From Catelliglobosispora koreensis DSM 44566 (GTDB lineage Bacteria; Actinomycetota; Actinomycetes; Mycobacteriales; Micromonosporaceae), in assembly GCF_000379685.1 (NCBI RefSeq), contig NZ_KB903289.1, forward strand, positions 35,543 through 99,542: a stretch of DNA of 64,000 bases. The letters are read 5' to 3'. A model generated the notes under the pieces. That model made no database searches. It had not been told where the DNA came from and saw only the letters and a list, made by a program, of their open reading frames with translations. Shown here piece by piece: positions 25,785 through 34,069 of this stretch. The stretch's first letter is position 1; every line of letters begins with the position of its first letter. A program made the translations under genes and the position numbers.

Positions 25785-26659
25785 AACCCCCTGCCCTCCT
25801 GATCGCCGGTCACGGCACGAGCGACGAAGCGGGAGCCGAAGCATTTCGTGCCTTCACCGAACGTGTCGCCAAACGTTTGGCAGCAAGGCACATCAGTGTC
25901 GCCGGGGGATTCATCGAGCTGTCCCCGCCGCCGTTGAAAGAGGCGGTCGCTTCCCTTGTCGCCGAAGGCAATTCCCGGCTCGCCGCGGTGCCCCTGATGC
26001 TGGTGGCCGCCGGGCACGCCAAGGGCGACATCCCGGCCGCGCTGGCGCGCGAGAAGCTGCGCCACCCCGGTCTGCACGTGGCCTACGGCCGGCCGCTTGG
26101 CCCGCACCCGGGTGTGCTCGCGTTGCTGCGGCAGCGACTGTCCGAAGTGGCGCCTGACCTGTCCACGGCGACGGTCCTGCTGGTCGGCCGGGGATCGACC
26201 GACCCGGACGCCAACGCCGAGGTCGCCAAGATGGCCCGGCTGCTGGCCGAAACGGCACCGGTGGCAGGTGTCGAGTACGCCTTCATATCCCTTGCCGCGC
26301 CTGGGGTCCCGGCTGGGCTGGACCGGTGTCGCGCACTAGGCGCGCGTGAAGTCGTGGTGCTGCCTTACTTTCTGTTCACGGGAGTTTTGCCGGACCGGGT
26401 GGCGAGCCAAGCCGGGCAGTGGGCAGCCTCGCACCCTGACGTGAGCGTGCGCACCGCTGGCGTCCTTGGCGACACCGACGAACTAGCCGACCTCGTCATC
26501 GAACGCTATGACGAAGCCCTCGCCGGGGACATCCGCATGAACTGTGATTCATGTATCTACCGCATCGCGCTGCCCGGGTTCGAAACCAAAGCAGGGGCAC
26601 CACAAACCCCACATCACCACCCACACGACCACACCCACGAGCACCACCATCACCCGTAA
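25781..26659 (+). CDS. cbiX: CbiX-type sirohydrochlorin cobaltochelatase with MxCxxC motif and His-rich tail
   Basis: 292 residues, GTG start. Two CbiX/CbiK-like halves: ALLIAGHGTSDEAGAEAF with the metal-binding His, and LLVGRGSTDPDANAEVAKMARLL. The C-terminal extension carries M253-N-C255-D-S-C258, the MxCxxC motif known from long CbiX proteins such as that of Bacillus megaterium, where it holds a 4Fe-4S cluster. It ends in a tail with about ten histidines (HHHPHDHTHEHHHHP), a probable Co2+/Ni2+ buffer. CbiX normally inserts cobalt early, into sirohydrochlorin, which contrasts with CobN in the same region. In the second half GRGST replaces the GHGS expected, so one active site may remain. 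Confidence 0.93.
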   Translation: MKPPALLIAGHGTSDEAGAEAFRAFTERVAKRLAARHISVAGGFIELSPPPLKEAVASLVAEGNSRLAAVPLMLVAAGHAKGDIPAALAREKLRHPGLHVAYGRPLGPHPGVLALLRQRLSEVAPDLSTATVLLVGRGSTDPDANAEVAKMARLLAETAPVAGVEYAFISLAAPGVPAGLDRCRALGAREVVVLPYFLFTGVLPDRVASQAGQWAASHPDVSVRTAGVLGDTDELADLVIERYDEALAGDIRMNCDSCIYRIALPGFETKAGAPQTPHHHPHDHTHEHHHHP

Positions 26660-26725
26660 GTGGGCGTTTGACGGCGGTGCCAGCGACCTGGCATCGTGTT
26701 GGCTGTACGGCCAAATTCCATAGTT

Positions 26726-26873
26726 GATGACGGTGTGCAGGAACCCGGTGTGAATCCGGGACGGTCCCGCCACTGTGACCGGGGAGCAGTCCCGCTCGGA
26801 GGCCACTATCGCTAGCGATGGGAAGGCGCGGAGGCTGTGCAAGATCCGGGAGTCAGGACACTGACCCGTCATC
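26726..26873 (+). ncRNA. Cobalamin riboswitch controlling cobalt transport and late cob genes
   Basis: P1 pairs GATGACGG (26726-26733) with CCGTCATC (26866-26873). The conserved core GGAACCCGGTGTGAATCCGG, GGGACGGTCCCGCCACTGTG and GGGAGTCAGGACACTGACC is complete. It lies 43 nt before the cbtB start and just after cbiX. It would shut off cobalt uptake and later steps when cobalamin is abundant. Confidence 0.94.
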
Positions 26874-26915
26874 GTTTCCAATCGCGGGGCGGTGAACCCC
26901 GAAATGGAGGGTGTC

Positions 26916-27149
26916 ATGTCCAAGGTGACCGCACAAAGTGTCCCGCAGGCCGCGATAGCAGCGGTCCGGCTCAAGGACATCGTTCTCGCCGCCGTCATGG
27001 TGGCACTCGCTCTATTCATTCTCTACGTGGTGATGCTCGACCAGGGCGCGCTGCTGTCCGCGTTCGTCGGCGACGCCTCGTGGACCAACAATTACCTGCA
27101 CGAGCTGGCGCACGACGGCCGGCACGTGCTCGCGGCTCCCTGTCACTGA
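26916..27149 (+). CDS. cbtB: CbtB, small cobalt transporter subunit
   Basis: 77 residues from ATG 26916, preceded by GGAGG. One transmembrane helix (DIVLAAVMVALALFILYVVML) is followed by the CbtB hallmark histidine motif YLHELAHDGRHVLAAPCH at the C-terminus, which probably binds cobalt. CbtB and CbtA are predicted partners in B12-regulated cobalt uptake. Its place directly under a cobalamin riboswitch and before cbtA fits this role. Confidence 0.95.
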   Translation: MSKVTAQSVPQAAIAAVRLKDIVLAAVMVALALFILYVVMLDQGALLSAFVGDASWTNNYLHELAHDGRHVLAAPCH

Positions 27150-27162
27150 GCCGGCGGTTTCC

Positions 27163-27858
27163 GTGTCACTGCTTTCACTCATCGCCCGCGGTGGGCTGGC
27201 CGGCGCGTGTGCCGGCCTGCTTTCCGGAGTCGTGTCGCTGTTTTTGGCCGAGCCAGTCATTGACCGCGCTATCGCGCTTGAGCACGCCACCTCAACGGAA
27301 CCGCACGAGGAACTATTCACTCGCGACGTCCAGCACATTGGACTGCTCGTCGCGACCGTGCTGACCGGCCTGGCCATCGGCATCCTCTTCGGTTTGGTGT
27401 ACTCGATACTGCACCGCACCGATCCGTCAGCAGACCCGTGGGCCAGCTCGCTTCGCCTTGGCGCAGCCGGTTTCCTCGGCGTGAGCTTGTTGCCATTCCT
27501 GCGTTTCCCGGCGAACCCGCCCGGCGTGGGAGATCCTGACACGGTGGGACAGCGCACCGTCACCTGGATCGCGGCAATGGTCATAGGCCTGACAGCCGTG
27601 GCGATCGCTCGTTATCTGTATTCGCCCACGCCCGCCCGCCAGCTGGCGTCAGCCGGCGTGGTCGTTGCGGCAGCGGCGATTCTTTTCCTGCTCCCGGGTA
27701 CTACCGACGCCAGCGCCGTCCCAGCGGATCTGCTGTGGACGTTCCGCATGATGGCGTTGCTGAGTTCCGCCGTTCTGTGGGCGGGCCTCGGGGTCGCGTT
27801 CGGCCTTGCTGGCCTGCGCACCCAAACCGTAAGCACCGCTTCCGCTGTGACCGCATGA
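27163..27858 (+). CDS. cbtA: CbtA, cobalt transporter membrane subunit
   Basis: 231 residues, GTG start 13 nt after cbtB. About five hydrophobic segments (GGLAGACAGLLSGVVSLFLAEPVIDRAI, HIGLLVATVLTGLAIGILFGLVY, LRLGAAGFLGVSLLPFLRFP, AAMVIGLTAVAIARYLY, ASAGVVVAAAAILFLLPG, plus a C-terminal helix). The AEPVIDRAIALEH stretch and the FLKYPANPPGVGDPDTV-like segment (here RFPANPPGVGDPDTVGQRT) are diagnostic for CbtA. It would form the membrane channel with CbtB. Confidence 0.94.
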   Translation: MSLLSLIARGGLAGACAGLLSGVVSLFLAEPVIDRAIALEHATSTEPHEELFTRDVQHIGLLVATVLTGLAIGILFGLVYSILHRTDPSADPWASSLRLGAAGFLGVSLLPFLRFPANPPGVGDPDTVGQRTVTWIAAMVIGLTAVAIARYLYSPTPARQLASAGVVVAAAAILFLLPGTTDASAVPADLLWTFRMMALLSSAVLWAGLGVAFGLAGLRTQTVSTASAVTA

Positions 27859-28175
27859 AAACTAGCGTTACCGTGTGCCGTGGCTGTTGCTGCGGCACCG
27901 AAAAACACCCCACCACCGACCACGATGGCCAAGTGGCGCAACTAGAAGCGGCCGGGTTGCGGGTGCGCATCGCCGATTGCCTCGACGTATGTGAACACTC
28001 CAATGTGGTCGTCGTCCACGGCCACGGCGTGCGGCCGGTGTGGCTGGGCGGTGTCCTCGACGCTGCCTCCACGTCGCAGGTCGCCGGCTGGGTCAGCGCG
28101 GGCGGCCCTGGCCGGGCCCGCATGCCGGAAACGTTGCGGCGTCACGTGATCAGCCGCCCGGCCAAGGCCAAGTGA
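27855..28175 (+). CDS. Thioredoxin-like [2Fe-2S] ferredoxin-type protein
   Basis: 106 residues from ATG 27855 (ATGA overlap with cbtA). The N-terminal VTVCRGCCCGTEKH and later IADCLDVCEHSNVVVV give the cysteine spacing of thioredoxin-fold 2Fe-2S ferredoxins (C-x-x-C...C-x-x-x-C). The segment VWLGGVLDA follows the usual fold. In actinomycete cobalamin loci a similar small protein occurs beside cbtA and cobD. The partner is unknown; it could serve reduction of cobalt or of the corrin (inference). Confidence 0.8.
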   Translation: MKTSVTVCRGCCCGTEKHPTTDHDGQVAQLEAAGLRVRIADCLDVCEHSNVVVVHGHGVRPVWLGGVLDAASTSQVAGWVSAGGPGRARMPETLRRHVISRPAKAK

Positions 28176-29116
28176 TGCGAGGCGGCTGGATAGACGCGGC
28201 AGGGATGGCAGCGGGATACGCGATCGATTCCATTGTGGGCGATCCTCGCCGCTTCCATCCCGTCGCGGGTTACGGGCGCGTCGCCGGGCAGCTGGAGAAA
28301 GCGTTGTACAAGCCACGTCTTGCGCGCGGCGCGCTGTTCGCGGCGCTCGCGGTTGGACTGCCCGTCGCCGGAGCTGTGCTTGCCCAGCGGACGGTCCGCG
28401 ATCGCCCGCTGCTGCGCTTCGCAGCCACGGCCGCCACAACATGGGCTGTGCTGGGCGGGACGTCGCTGCGCCGCGAGGCTCAGCTGATGGCTTCCTCGCT
28501 TTCGTCAGGCGACATCGCGGCCGCGCGTGAGCGTCTGCCGCACCTGTGCGGCCGTGATCCACGTGCCCTCGGCCCTGACGAGCTGGCACGCGGGACGCTG
28601 GAGTCGGTGGCGGAGAACACTTCCGATGCTGTCACCGGCCCACTGTTTTGGGGCGGATTGCTGGGCCTGCCCGGCCTGGCCGCTTACCGTGCTGTGAACA
28701 CTCTCGACGCGATGGTGGGCCACCGCAACACGCGTTATGCCCGCTTCGGCACGGCCTCGGCCCGTGCTGACGACGTCGCCAACCTTGTCCCGTCGCGTCT
28801 GACCGCGTTGCTAGCTTCTTGCCTGGCTCCTCTCGTGGGCGGTCGTTCGTCCCGTGCGCTTACCGTCTGGCGGCGTGACGGAGGCAAGCATCCGTCGCCT
28901 AACTCCGGTCAGTGTGAGGCCGCTTTCGCTGGGGCGCTTGGGGTCCGCCTGGGCGGAACTAATGTCTACTTTGGACGGACTGAAACCCGGCCGTTTCTCG
29001 GCGATGGGCAGACCCCTTCACCCGCAGACCTTCGCCGTGCGGCCCGCCTCAGCGGACTCGCCGGCCTCGGCGCTCTCGCGGTCTCCATCGTGTTAGCTTC
29101 CCGGCGGCGCCGGTGA
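28175..29116 (+). CDS. cobD: Adenosylcobinamide-phosphate synthase (CobD/CbiB)
   Basis: 313 residues from ATG 28175 (TGATG junction). A membrane protein that attaches the aminopropanol arm to adenosylcobyric acid. Diagnostic blocks are AGYAIDSIVGDPRRFHPVAGYGRVAGQLE, DPRALGPDELARGTLESVAENTSDAVTGPLFWGGLLGLPGLAAYRAVNTLDAMVGHRN, RFGTASARADDVANLVPSRLTAL and HPSPNSGQCEAAFAGALGVRLGGTN. Membrane helices lie in the N-terminal and middle parts. GTGA overlap with cobC. Confidence 0.95.
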   Translation: MRGGWIDAAGMAAGYAIDSIVGDPRRFHPVAGYGRVAGQLEKALYKPRLARGALFAALAVGLPVAGAVLAQRTVRDRPLLRFAATAATTWAVLGGTSLRREAQLMASSLSSGDIAAARERLPHLCGRDPRALGPDELARGTLESVAENTSDAVTGPLFWGGLLGLPGLAAYRAVNTLDAMVGHRNTRYARFGTASARADDVANLVPSRLTALLASCLAPLVGGRSSRALTVWRRDGGKHPSPNSGQCEAAFAGALGVRLGGTNVYFGRTETRPFLGDGQTPSPADLRRAARLSGLAGLGALAVSIVLASRRRR

Positions 29117-30132
29117 CCGATCTGCTGCGGTTTCATGGGGATGCGGAAGTAGCGCCGGGGCTCATTGACCTAGCGGTGAACGTCCGGAGTGGACCGATGC
29201 CGTCGTGGCTGTCGGAGGCGCTTTCCGCGTCGATGACTGACCTCGCCCGGTATCCCGACGACCGTCCCGCGCTCGCGGCCGTGGCCGCCCGCCATGGGCG
29301 CCCCACGTCCGAGGTGCTGCTGACCGCCGGTGCGGCACAGGCGTTTTCCCTTCTGGCCCAGGCATTGCGGCCGCGTTTCCCATTGATCGTGCATCCGCAG
29401 TTCACCGAACCTGAGGCCGCCTTCCACCATGCCGGGCATGATGTTCGCCGGCTGATCCTGGCACCGCCGTACACGCTGGATCCTTTGCTCGTGCCCGACG
29501 AAGCGGATCTGGTCGTCGTCGGAAATCCCACGAACCCGACCTCGGTCTTGCATCCTGTTGCGGTCATTGAACAACTGGCCCGGCCGGGCCGGGTGCTCGT
29601 GGTCGACGAAGCTTTCGCTGACACGATCCCAGGCGAGGCCGCGTCAGTGGCTTCACGGCGGGACCTGCCCGGCCTGATCGTGCTGCGCAGCCTTACCAAG
29701 ACGTGGGGTCTGGCCGGGCTGCGCATCGGCTACGTCCTCGGTGACGCGGAAGTGATCAATGTGCTGCGCGCGGCTGCTCCACTGTGGCCGGTCAGCACGC
29801 CCGCCCTCGCCGCAGCCATCGTGTGCTCGTCGGCTGAAGCGATCGCCGAAGCTAACCGGATCGCCATCGAACTCGCCGCACATCGCGACCGGCTCGTTGA
29901 CCTGCTCCGCCCGTTACCCGAGCTGACCCTCCCCAGCGACCCGGCCAGCTCGTTCGTTTTGGTCCACCGGCCGGGCGCCGCCCACCTGCGCGAGTTCCTG
30001 CGCGACAACGGCTGGGCCGTGCGGCGTGGAGACACGTTCCCAGGGCTCGGCCCGGACTGGCTGCGCATCGCCGTTCGCGACCCTGTCACGTCCGAGGCCT
30101 TAGCCCGAGTCATCTCCACCTATCGTGGTTAG
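29113..30132 (+). CDS. cobC: CobC-type PLP-dependent aminotransferase (threonine-phosphate decarboxylase-like)
   Basis: 339 residues, GTG start in overlap with cobD. A fold-type I PLP enzyme: TAGAAQAFSLLAQAL, NPTNPTSVLHPVAVIEQLA (cofactor Asn), VLVVDEAFADTIPGE, and the Schiff-base lysine in LRSLTKTWGLAGLRIGY. The start LLRFHGDAEVAPGLIDLAVNV matches CobC/CobD-type L-threonine-O-3-phosphate decarboxylases that make aminopropanol phosphate. Histidinol-phosphate aminotransferase is the alternative, but the position directly after cobD supports the cobalamin role. Ends 17 bp before the convergent regulator. Confidence 0.9.
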   Translation: MTDLLRFHGDAEVAPGLIDLAVNVRSGPMPSWLSEALSASMTDLARYPDDRPALAAVAARHGRPTSEVLLTAGAAQAFSLLAQALRPRFPLIVHPQFTEPEAAFHHAGHDVRRLILAPPYTLDPLLVPDEADLVVVGNPTNPTSVLHPVAVIEQLARPGRVLVVDEAFADTIPGEAASVASRRDLPGLIVLRSLTKTWGLAGLRIGYVLGDAEVINVLRAAAPLWPVSTPALAAAIVCSSAEAIAEANRIAIELAAHRDRLVDLLRPLPELTLPSDPASSFVLVHRPGAAHLREFLRDNGWAVRRGDTFPGLGPDWLRIAVRDPVTSEALARVISTYRG

Positions 30133-30149
30133 GACTCTCCCTCGGGGCC

Positions 30150-33100
30150 CTACTTCATCAGGCGCTGGGCTCTGGCCAGGAGCGAACGGGAATCGGGTGT
30201 GTCCCAAAGGGACAAAGCTTGCTGCGCTTTTTGCGCTGCGCCGGCGGGGTCGTTAGTGGACAGGCTTATCTTGGCGAGCAGATTCAACACTATCGCCTGG
30301 TCCATGATGAGCCGATGTTGTTGTGCCAAAGCCAGCGCCGTGCTCGCGGTTTGTGTGGCGGAATCGTACTCGCGCAGTGCGTGAAGGCATTTGGCCAGGC
30401 ACAGTTGCGCCGCGAAAAGGAACTCCGGCGATTTGATGCCCTCGCAGATCGATAACGCACGCTGGGCATTCTCCTTCGCATCATTGAGTCTGCCCAGGCC
30501 GCGCTGCGCTCCTGCGGTAACCATCAGAGAGCTGGCTTCGCCATAAACGAAGCCGCTGCCGGTGGCGATGTCAAGGCCATCGCGCGCGGTTCTGAGCGCG
30601 GATTCGTGCCGGCCCATGCGCCGGTACACTTCGCCAAGGGCAGCGAGAAACATTGACAGTTCGGCCTGGTTACCGAAAGTCCGGTAAATTTCGACCGCCT
30701 TGCTTGCGTGTTCCAGGGCTAGCTCGAATGCGCCTTCAGCGGATTCCGCGACAGCTAGATTCACGTAGCCGTGCGCGGCGTGCTGCTGCGAACCTAGTTC
30801 CTCGGCGTTCGTGATCAGCAACTGGAACTGCTCGATGCTACGGGCCGTTTCGGCGCGTGTCAGATAGATATCACCGAGATTGCCGTACGCGCTTAGCGCT
30901 AGTAATGGCTGGCCGGTTTGCTTACCGAGGAAGGCCGCATTCGACAGATGGGTGATGGCGGCATCGAAGTCGCCGGTGAGCCGGTAGGTTCCGCCGAGTT
31001 GGGATTCGATATGTACCAGCGCGGAAGTCCACTGGCATTCGACGGCGTGTTCCCGGGCCACGGCATAGCTGCGCAAGGAGTCGTGGAGCTTGCCAGTGAC
31101 GTGCTGGAGCTGGCCGAGGCTCAGATAAAGGGCGGCCAGTGTTTGGTCGCGGCCGGTCCCGGCCGATTCGGAGGCGGATTTCAATGCTGTGGTCAATACA
31201 CTGGACCATTGCTGGAAGTGGCTGCCGTTACGCAGAAATAGCCGAAGGTAGTCGGTCAAGAGCCAGGCGACTTGCGCCGGCCCGTGTTCTGCGCAGTGGG
31301 TGATGGTGGCCAGCAGGTTGTTGAATTCCTGGTTGAGCCAGGATTGGGCTTCGTCGTGTGTGGACAGTCTTTGGGCCACGGCGTATTCGCCGGGTAACGG
31401 CAGCTGGATCGCGCTGGGTGTGACGAGAGCGACGGCGAATGAGCAAGTGGCGAGCTGCCAGGCGAAGTAATGGTGCAGCCCGAGATCCCGGTCATGCTGG
31501 CTTTCATGCTCTAGCGCCATCTCCAGGGCGTAGTCGCGCAGCAGATCGTGCATGGTGTAGCGGTCGTGCGCCATGCGAGTCAGCAGATGCACCCGTGCGA
31601 GTCTGGTCAATGTCGCGCGACATTCGTCTGGGGGAATGTCAAGCATCGCGGCCAGTCCGTCTGGGCTGACGTCCGTTCCTGGCAAGAGGGCGAGCAGACG
31701 GAAAGCACGTCGCTCGTCAGCCGTGAGCACGTCGTAGGAACAGGTGAAGATGGCTCGCAGCGATGCCGCGTGGTCAGAGCTGACTTCAAGTTCATTGAGC
31801 CTGTTCTTTTCCCGCAGGGACCGAGCGAGTTCCTGGGCATCCAATGTTGGGTCTAGCGCCAGCCTGGCCGCCGCGAGGCGCAGCGCTAAGGGTAGGTGGC
31901 CACAGATGAGAGCCAGTTCTGCTGCCTGTTCCTGCGGTATGGCTTGGCGCGGACGGCTTTGGGCCTGTAACAGGGTGGCCGAGTCTTGGTCGCTGAGCAG
32001 GCCGACAGTGATGGGTAGCGCGCCATCGACGGCGACGAGCCCACCGAGGCGGTTGCGACTAGTGACGACCGTGACGCTTGTGCCCGTGGCCAAAAGCGGG
32101 CGCACCTGCTGCTCGTCACGTGCGTTGTCGAGTATGAGCAGAACTCTGCGGCGCGCGATCTGCGTCCGGTATTCGGCGACCGCCTCATCGAAATCCGCGG
32201 GGACTTGCCCTGGCGCCACACCGAGGGCGCGCAGCAGGTGGCTTACGGCCGACGCTGCCGAAAGCGGGGGCTCGACCGAGAATCCACGCAAATTCAGGTA
32301 CAGCTGCCCGTCAGGGAATCTTCGTGCGACCTGGCTCGCCCAATGCACCGCCAGTGCGGTCTTGCCGACGCCAGCCTGCCCGGAGATAGAGGAGATCACC
32401 GCTGCCGGGGCTGGCGCTCCCAGCAGGCTGTCTAGCTGCGACAATTCGTGCGCCCGGCCCACAAAGCCAGCGGCCTGGGGTGGCAACTGCGACGGGATAG
32501 GCGCGGCGACGGTGACCCCGGCTGAAACCGGTGCGGGATCCTGCTCGCGAAGAATCGACAGGTATGCCTGCTGGAGCTGCTCGCCTGGCTCCAGCCCCAG
32601 CTCGTTGTTAAGCAGCTTGCGTGCACTCTGGAACGCGTCAACAGCGTCAGACTGACGACCGCACCGGAACAGGGCGACCATGTAGAGGCGGCGGAATGTC
32701 TCGCGAAAAGGATTGCTGGCGACCGCTCTTGCCAGCTCATCAACGACCGCAGCGTGTCTGCCCAGTGCGAGCTCCAGCTCGAACAGCTTTTCCTGCGCGC
32801 TGATCTGCTCAGCATGTAGTGATGCGATGGTTTCCCGCAAAACGGGTGCGTCGGCGATGTCCTGGAAAGCCTTGCCACTCCACAATCCAAGTGCTTCCCG
32901 CAGCAAGGTGCCTGCTTGCCGCGGATCGTGTGCGGCACAATCGTTGGCGTCAGCGGTCAAACGCCGGAACACCCGCGCGTCAATCGCCTCGTCTGGGACG
33001 AGCAATGCGTAGCCATGTGGGTGACTCTCGATGGTCTCTGGCCCGAGCAGCTTGCGCAGCCGGTAAATGTATACCTGAAGGTTCTTGGCAGCTGACCTTG

Positions 33101-33269
33101 GTGGCGTTTGTCCCCATAGGGCGTTGACGAGGTGATCGGATGGCAGCACCCGTCCGTCATCGGCCAGCATCGCGCCGAGCAGGACCCGCATGTTGCGGGC
33201 TCCCACATCGATGCTCTCGGCCTTGCTGTTACTGATCCGCATCGGTCCCAAGACCTTGAAACGGTTCAC
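30150..33269 (-). CDS. AfsR/SARP-type regulator: OmpR-like DNA-binding, BTAD, NB-ARC, TPR
   Basis: 1039 residues, GTG start ending at 33269. Residues 1-95 form the OmpR-type winged helix (VLPSDHLVNALWGQTPPRSAAKNLQVYIYRLRKLLG). Residues 95-250 form the BTAD domain (DARVFRRL...LREALGLWSG...RLYMVALFRCGRQSDAVDAFQ). The NB-ARC ATPase has P-loop ISGQAGVGKTALAVHWA and Walker B RVLLILDNARDEQ. A C-terminal array of TPR-like repeats fills the last 400 residues. Such proteins activate secondary-metabolite genes. It stands between the cobalamin and NRPS/PKS regions, facing away from the NRPS operon 5 kb off, so a pathway-specific role is possible but unproven. Confidence 0.93.
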   Translation of the reverse strand: MNRFKVLGPMRISNSKAESIDVGARNMRVLLGAMLADDGRVLPSDHLVNALWGQTPPRSAAKNLQVYIYRLRKLLGPETIESHPHGYALLVPDEAIDARVFRRLTADANDCAAHDPRQAGTLLREALGLWSGKAFQDIADAPVLRETIASLHAEQISAQEKLFELELALGRHAAVVDELARAVASNPFRETFRRLYMVALFRCGRQSDAVDAFQSARKLLNNELGLEPGEQLQQAYLSILREQDPAPVSAGVTVAAPIPSQLPPQAAGFVGRAHELSQLDSLLGAPAPAAVISSISGQAGVGKTALAVHWASQVARRFPDGQLYLNLRGFSVEPPLSAASAVSHLLRALGVAPGQVPADFDEAVAEYRTQIARRRVLLILDNARDEQQVRPLLATGTSVTVVTSRNRLGGLVAVDGALPITVGLLSDQDSATLLQAQSRPRQAIPQEQAAELALICGHLPLALRLAAARLALDPTLDAQELARSLREKNRLNELEVSSDHAASLRAIFTCSYDVLTADERRAFRLLALLPGTDVSPDGLAAMLDIPPDECRATLTRLARVHLLTRMAHDRYTMHDLLRDYALEMALEHESQHDRDLGLHHYFAWQLATCSFAVALVTPSAIQLPLPGEYAVAQRLSTHDEAQSWLNQEFNNLLATITHCAEHGPAQVAWLLTDYLRLFLRNGSHFQQWSSVLTTALKSASESAGTGRDQTLAALYLSLGQLQHVTGKLHDSLRSYAVAREHAVECQWTSALVHIESQLGGTYRLTGDFDAAITHLSNAAFLGKQTGQPLLALSAYGNLGDIYLTRAETARSIEQFQLLITNAEELGSQQHAAHGYVNLAVAESAEGAFELALEHASKAVEIYRTFGNQAELSMFLAALGEVYRRMGRHESALRTARDGLDIATGSGFVYGEASSLMVTAGAQRGLGRLNDAKENAQRALSICEGIKSPEFLFAAQLCLAKCLHALREYDSATQTASTALALAQQHRLIMDQAIVLNLLAKISLSTNDPAGAAQKAQQALSLWDTPDSRSLLARAQRLMK

Positions 33270-33426
33270 CTCAAACCACCCCGTACCTAACCCGGCCGCC
33301 GAGGGACAGTATCCCAGCGGTGGCTTCGCTGCCTATCCCGGGCGCGACGGAACCGCCTTTGATCAGGCGATATACCGAGCGCATACCGTGAGCGCCCACG
33401 ATCGATTCACGCAACACCAAACGGGG

Positions 33427-33460
33427 GTGCCCGTCCGGTCCGCTAGGACAGGACGGGCAC
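33427..33460. repeat. Long hairpin between divergent AfsR-type and ECF sigma genes
   Basis: GTGCCCGTCC (33427-33436) pairs with GGACGGGCAC (33451-33460). An inner GTCC/GGAC pair continues the stem past one mismatch, with a GCTA loop. The genes on both sides diverge, so an ordinary end-of-gene terminator is not expected here. It may be an operator, an attenuator or a terminator of a small unrecognised transcript. Confidence 0.5.
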
Positions 33461-33562
33461 AAATTCCCGCTTCGCCAGGTCTGGCTAGTCTGAGCCGAGC
33501 ATGCGGCTGGGTTCGCATGAACTGCCTCCAACCGTTAGCCGGCCTCGCACGTGTTAGGTGAC

Positions 33563-34069
33563 ATGAAAGACGACGACTTCAGCGAGTTCGCGGCTTCGCG
33601 GCTTGGGCGCTTGTCGAGGATCGCGTTCCTCTTAACGGGCGACCATCACGGTGCCGAGGACTTGGTGCAGTCCACTTTGGAGAAAGTGGCCGAGCACTGG
33701 AAGCGCGTGTCCCGCATGGGCTCGCCTGACGCGTATGCCCGGCGGATTCTCTACAACGAGCACGTTTCGGTGTGGCGGCGTACCAGGCTGGAGACCAGCA
33801 CTGATACGCCGCCCGAACCGGCCGCCGGTGATGAGGCGGAGGCGGTCGTGCGCCGGCTGATGCTGCGCCGGGCGCTGGCGAAACTCACTCCGCGGCAGCG
33901 TGCGGTGGTTGTGCTGCGTTTCTATGAGGATCTGTCTGTCACCGACGCGGCTCACGCGCTCGGCTGCTCCGAAGGGACCGTGAAGAGCCAGACCAGCTTG
34001 GCCTTGACCAGGCTGCGGCAGCTTGCTCCGGAGCTTGGGGACTTTTCGCGAGAGGTAGTGCTGACATGA
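33563..34069 (+). CDS. ECF sigma factor, SigE family
   Basis: 168 residues from ATG 33563 (AGGTG upstream; GTG 33551 is a possible alternative). Region 2 reads FSEFAASRLGRLSRIAFLLTGDHHGAEDLVQSTLEKVAEHW; region 4 reads ALAKLTPRQRAVVVLRFYEDLSVTDAAHALGCSEGTVKSQTSLALTRLR. It directs RNA polymerase to a set of promoters in response to a signal relayed by its partner. The downstream gene overlaps by 4 nt and encodes a single-span membrane protein, the usual anti-sigma position. Confidence 0.94.
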   Translation: MKDDDFSEFAASRLGRLSRIAFLLTGDHHGAEDLVQSTLEKVAEHWKRVSRMGSPDAYARRILYNEHVSVWRRTRLETSTDTPPEPAAGDEAEAVVRRLMLRRALAKLTPRQRAVVVLRFYEDLSVTDAAHALGCSEGTVKSQTSLALTRLRQLAPELGDFSREVVLT

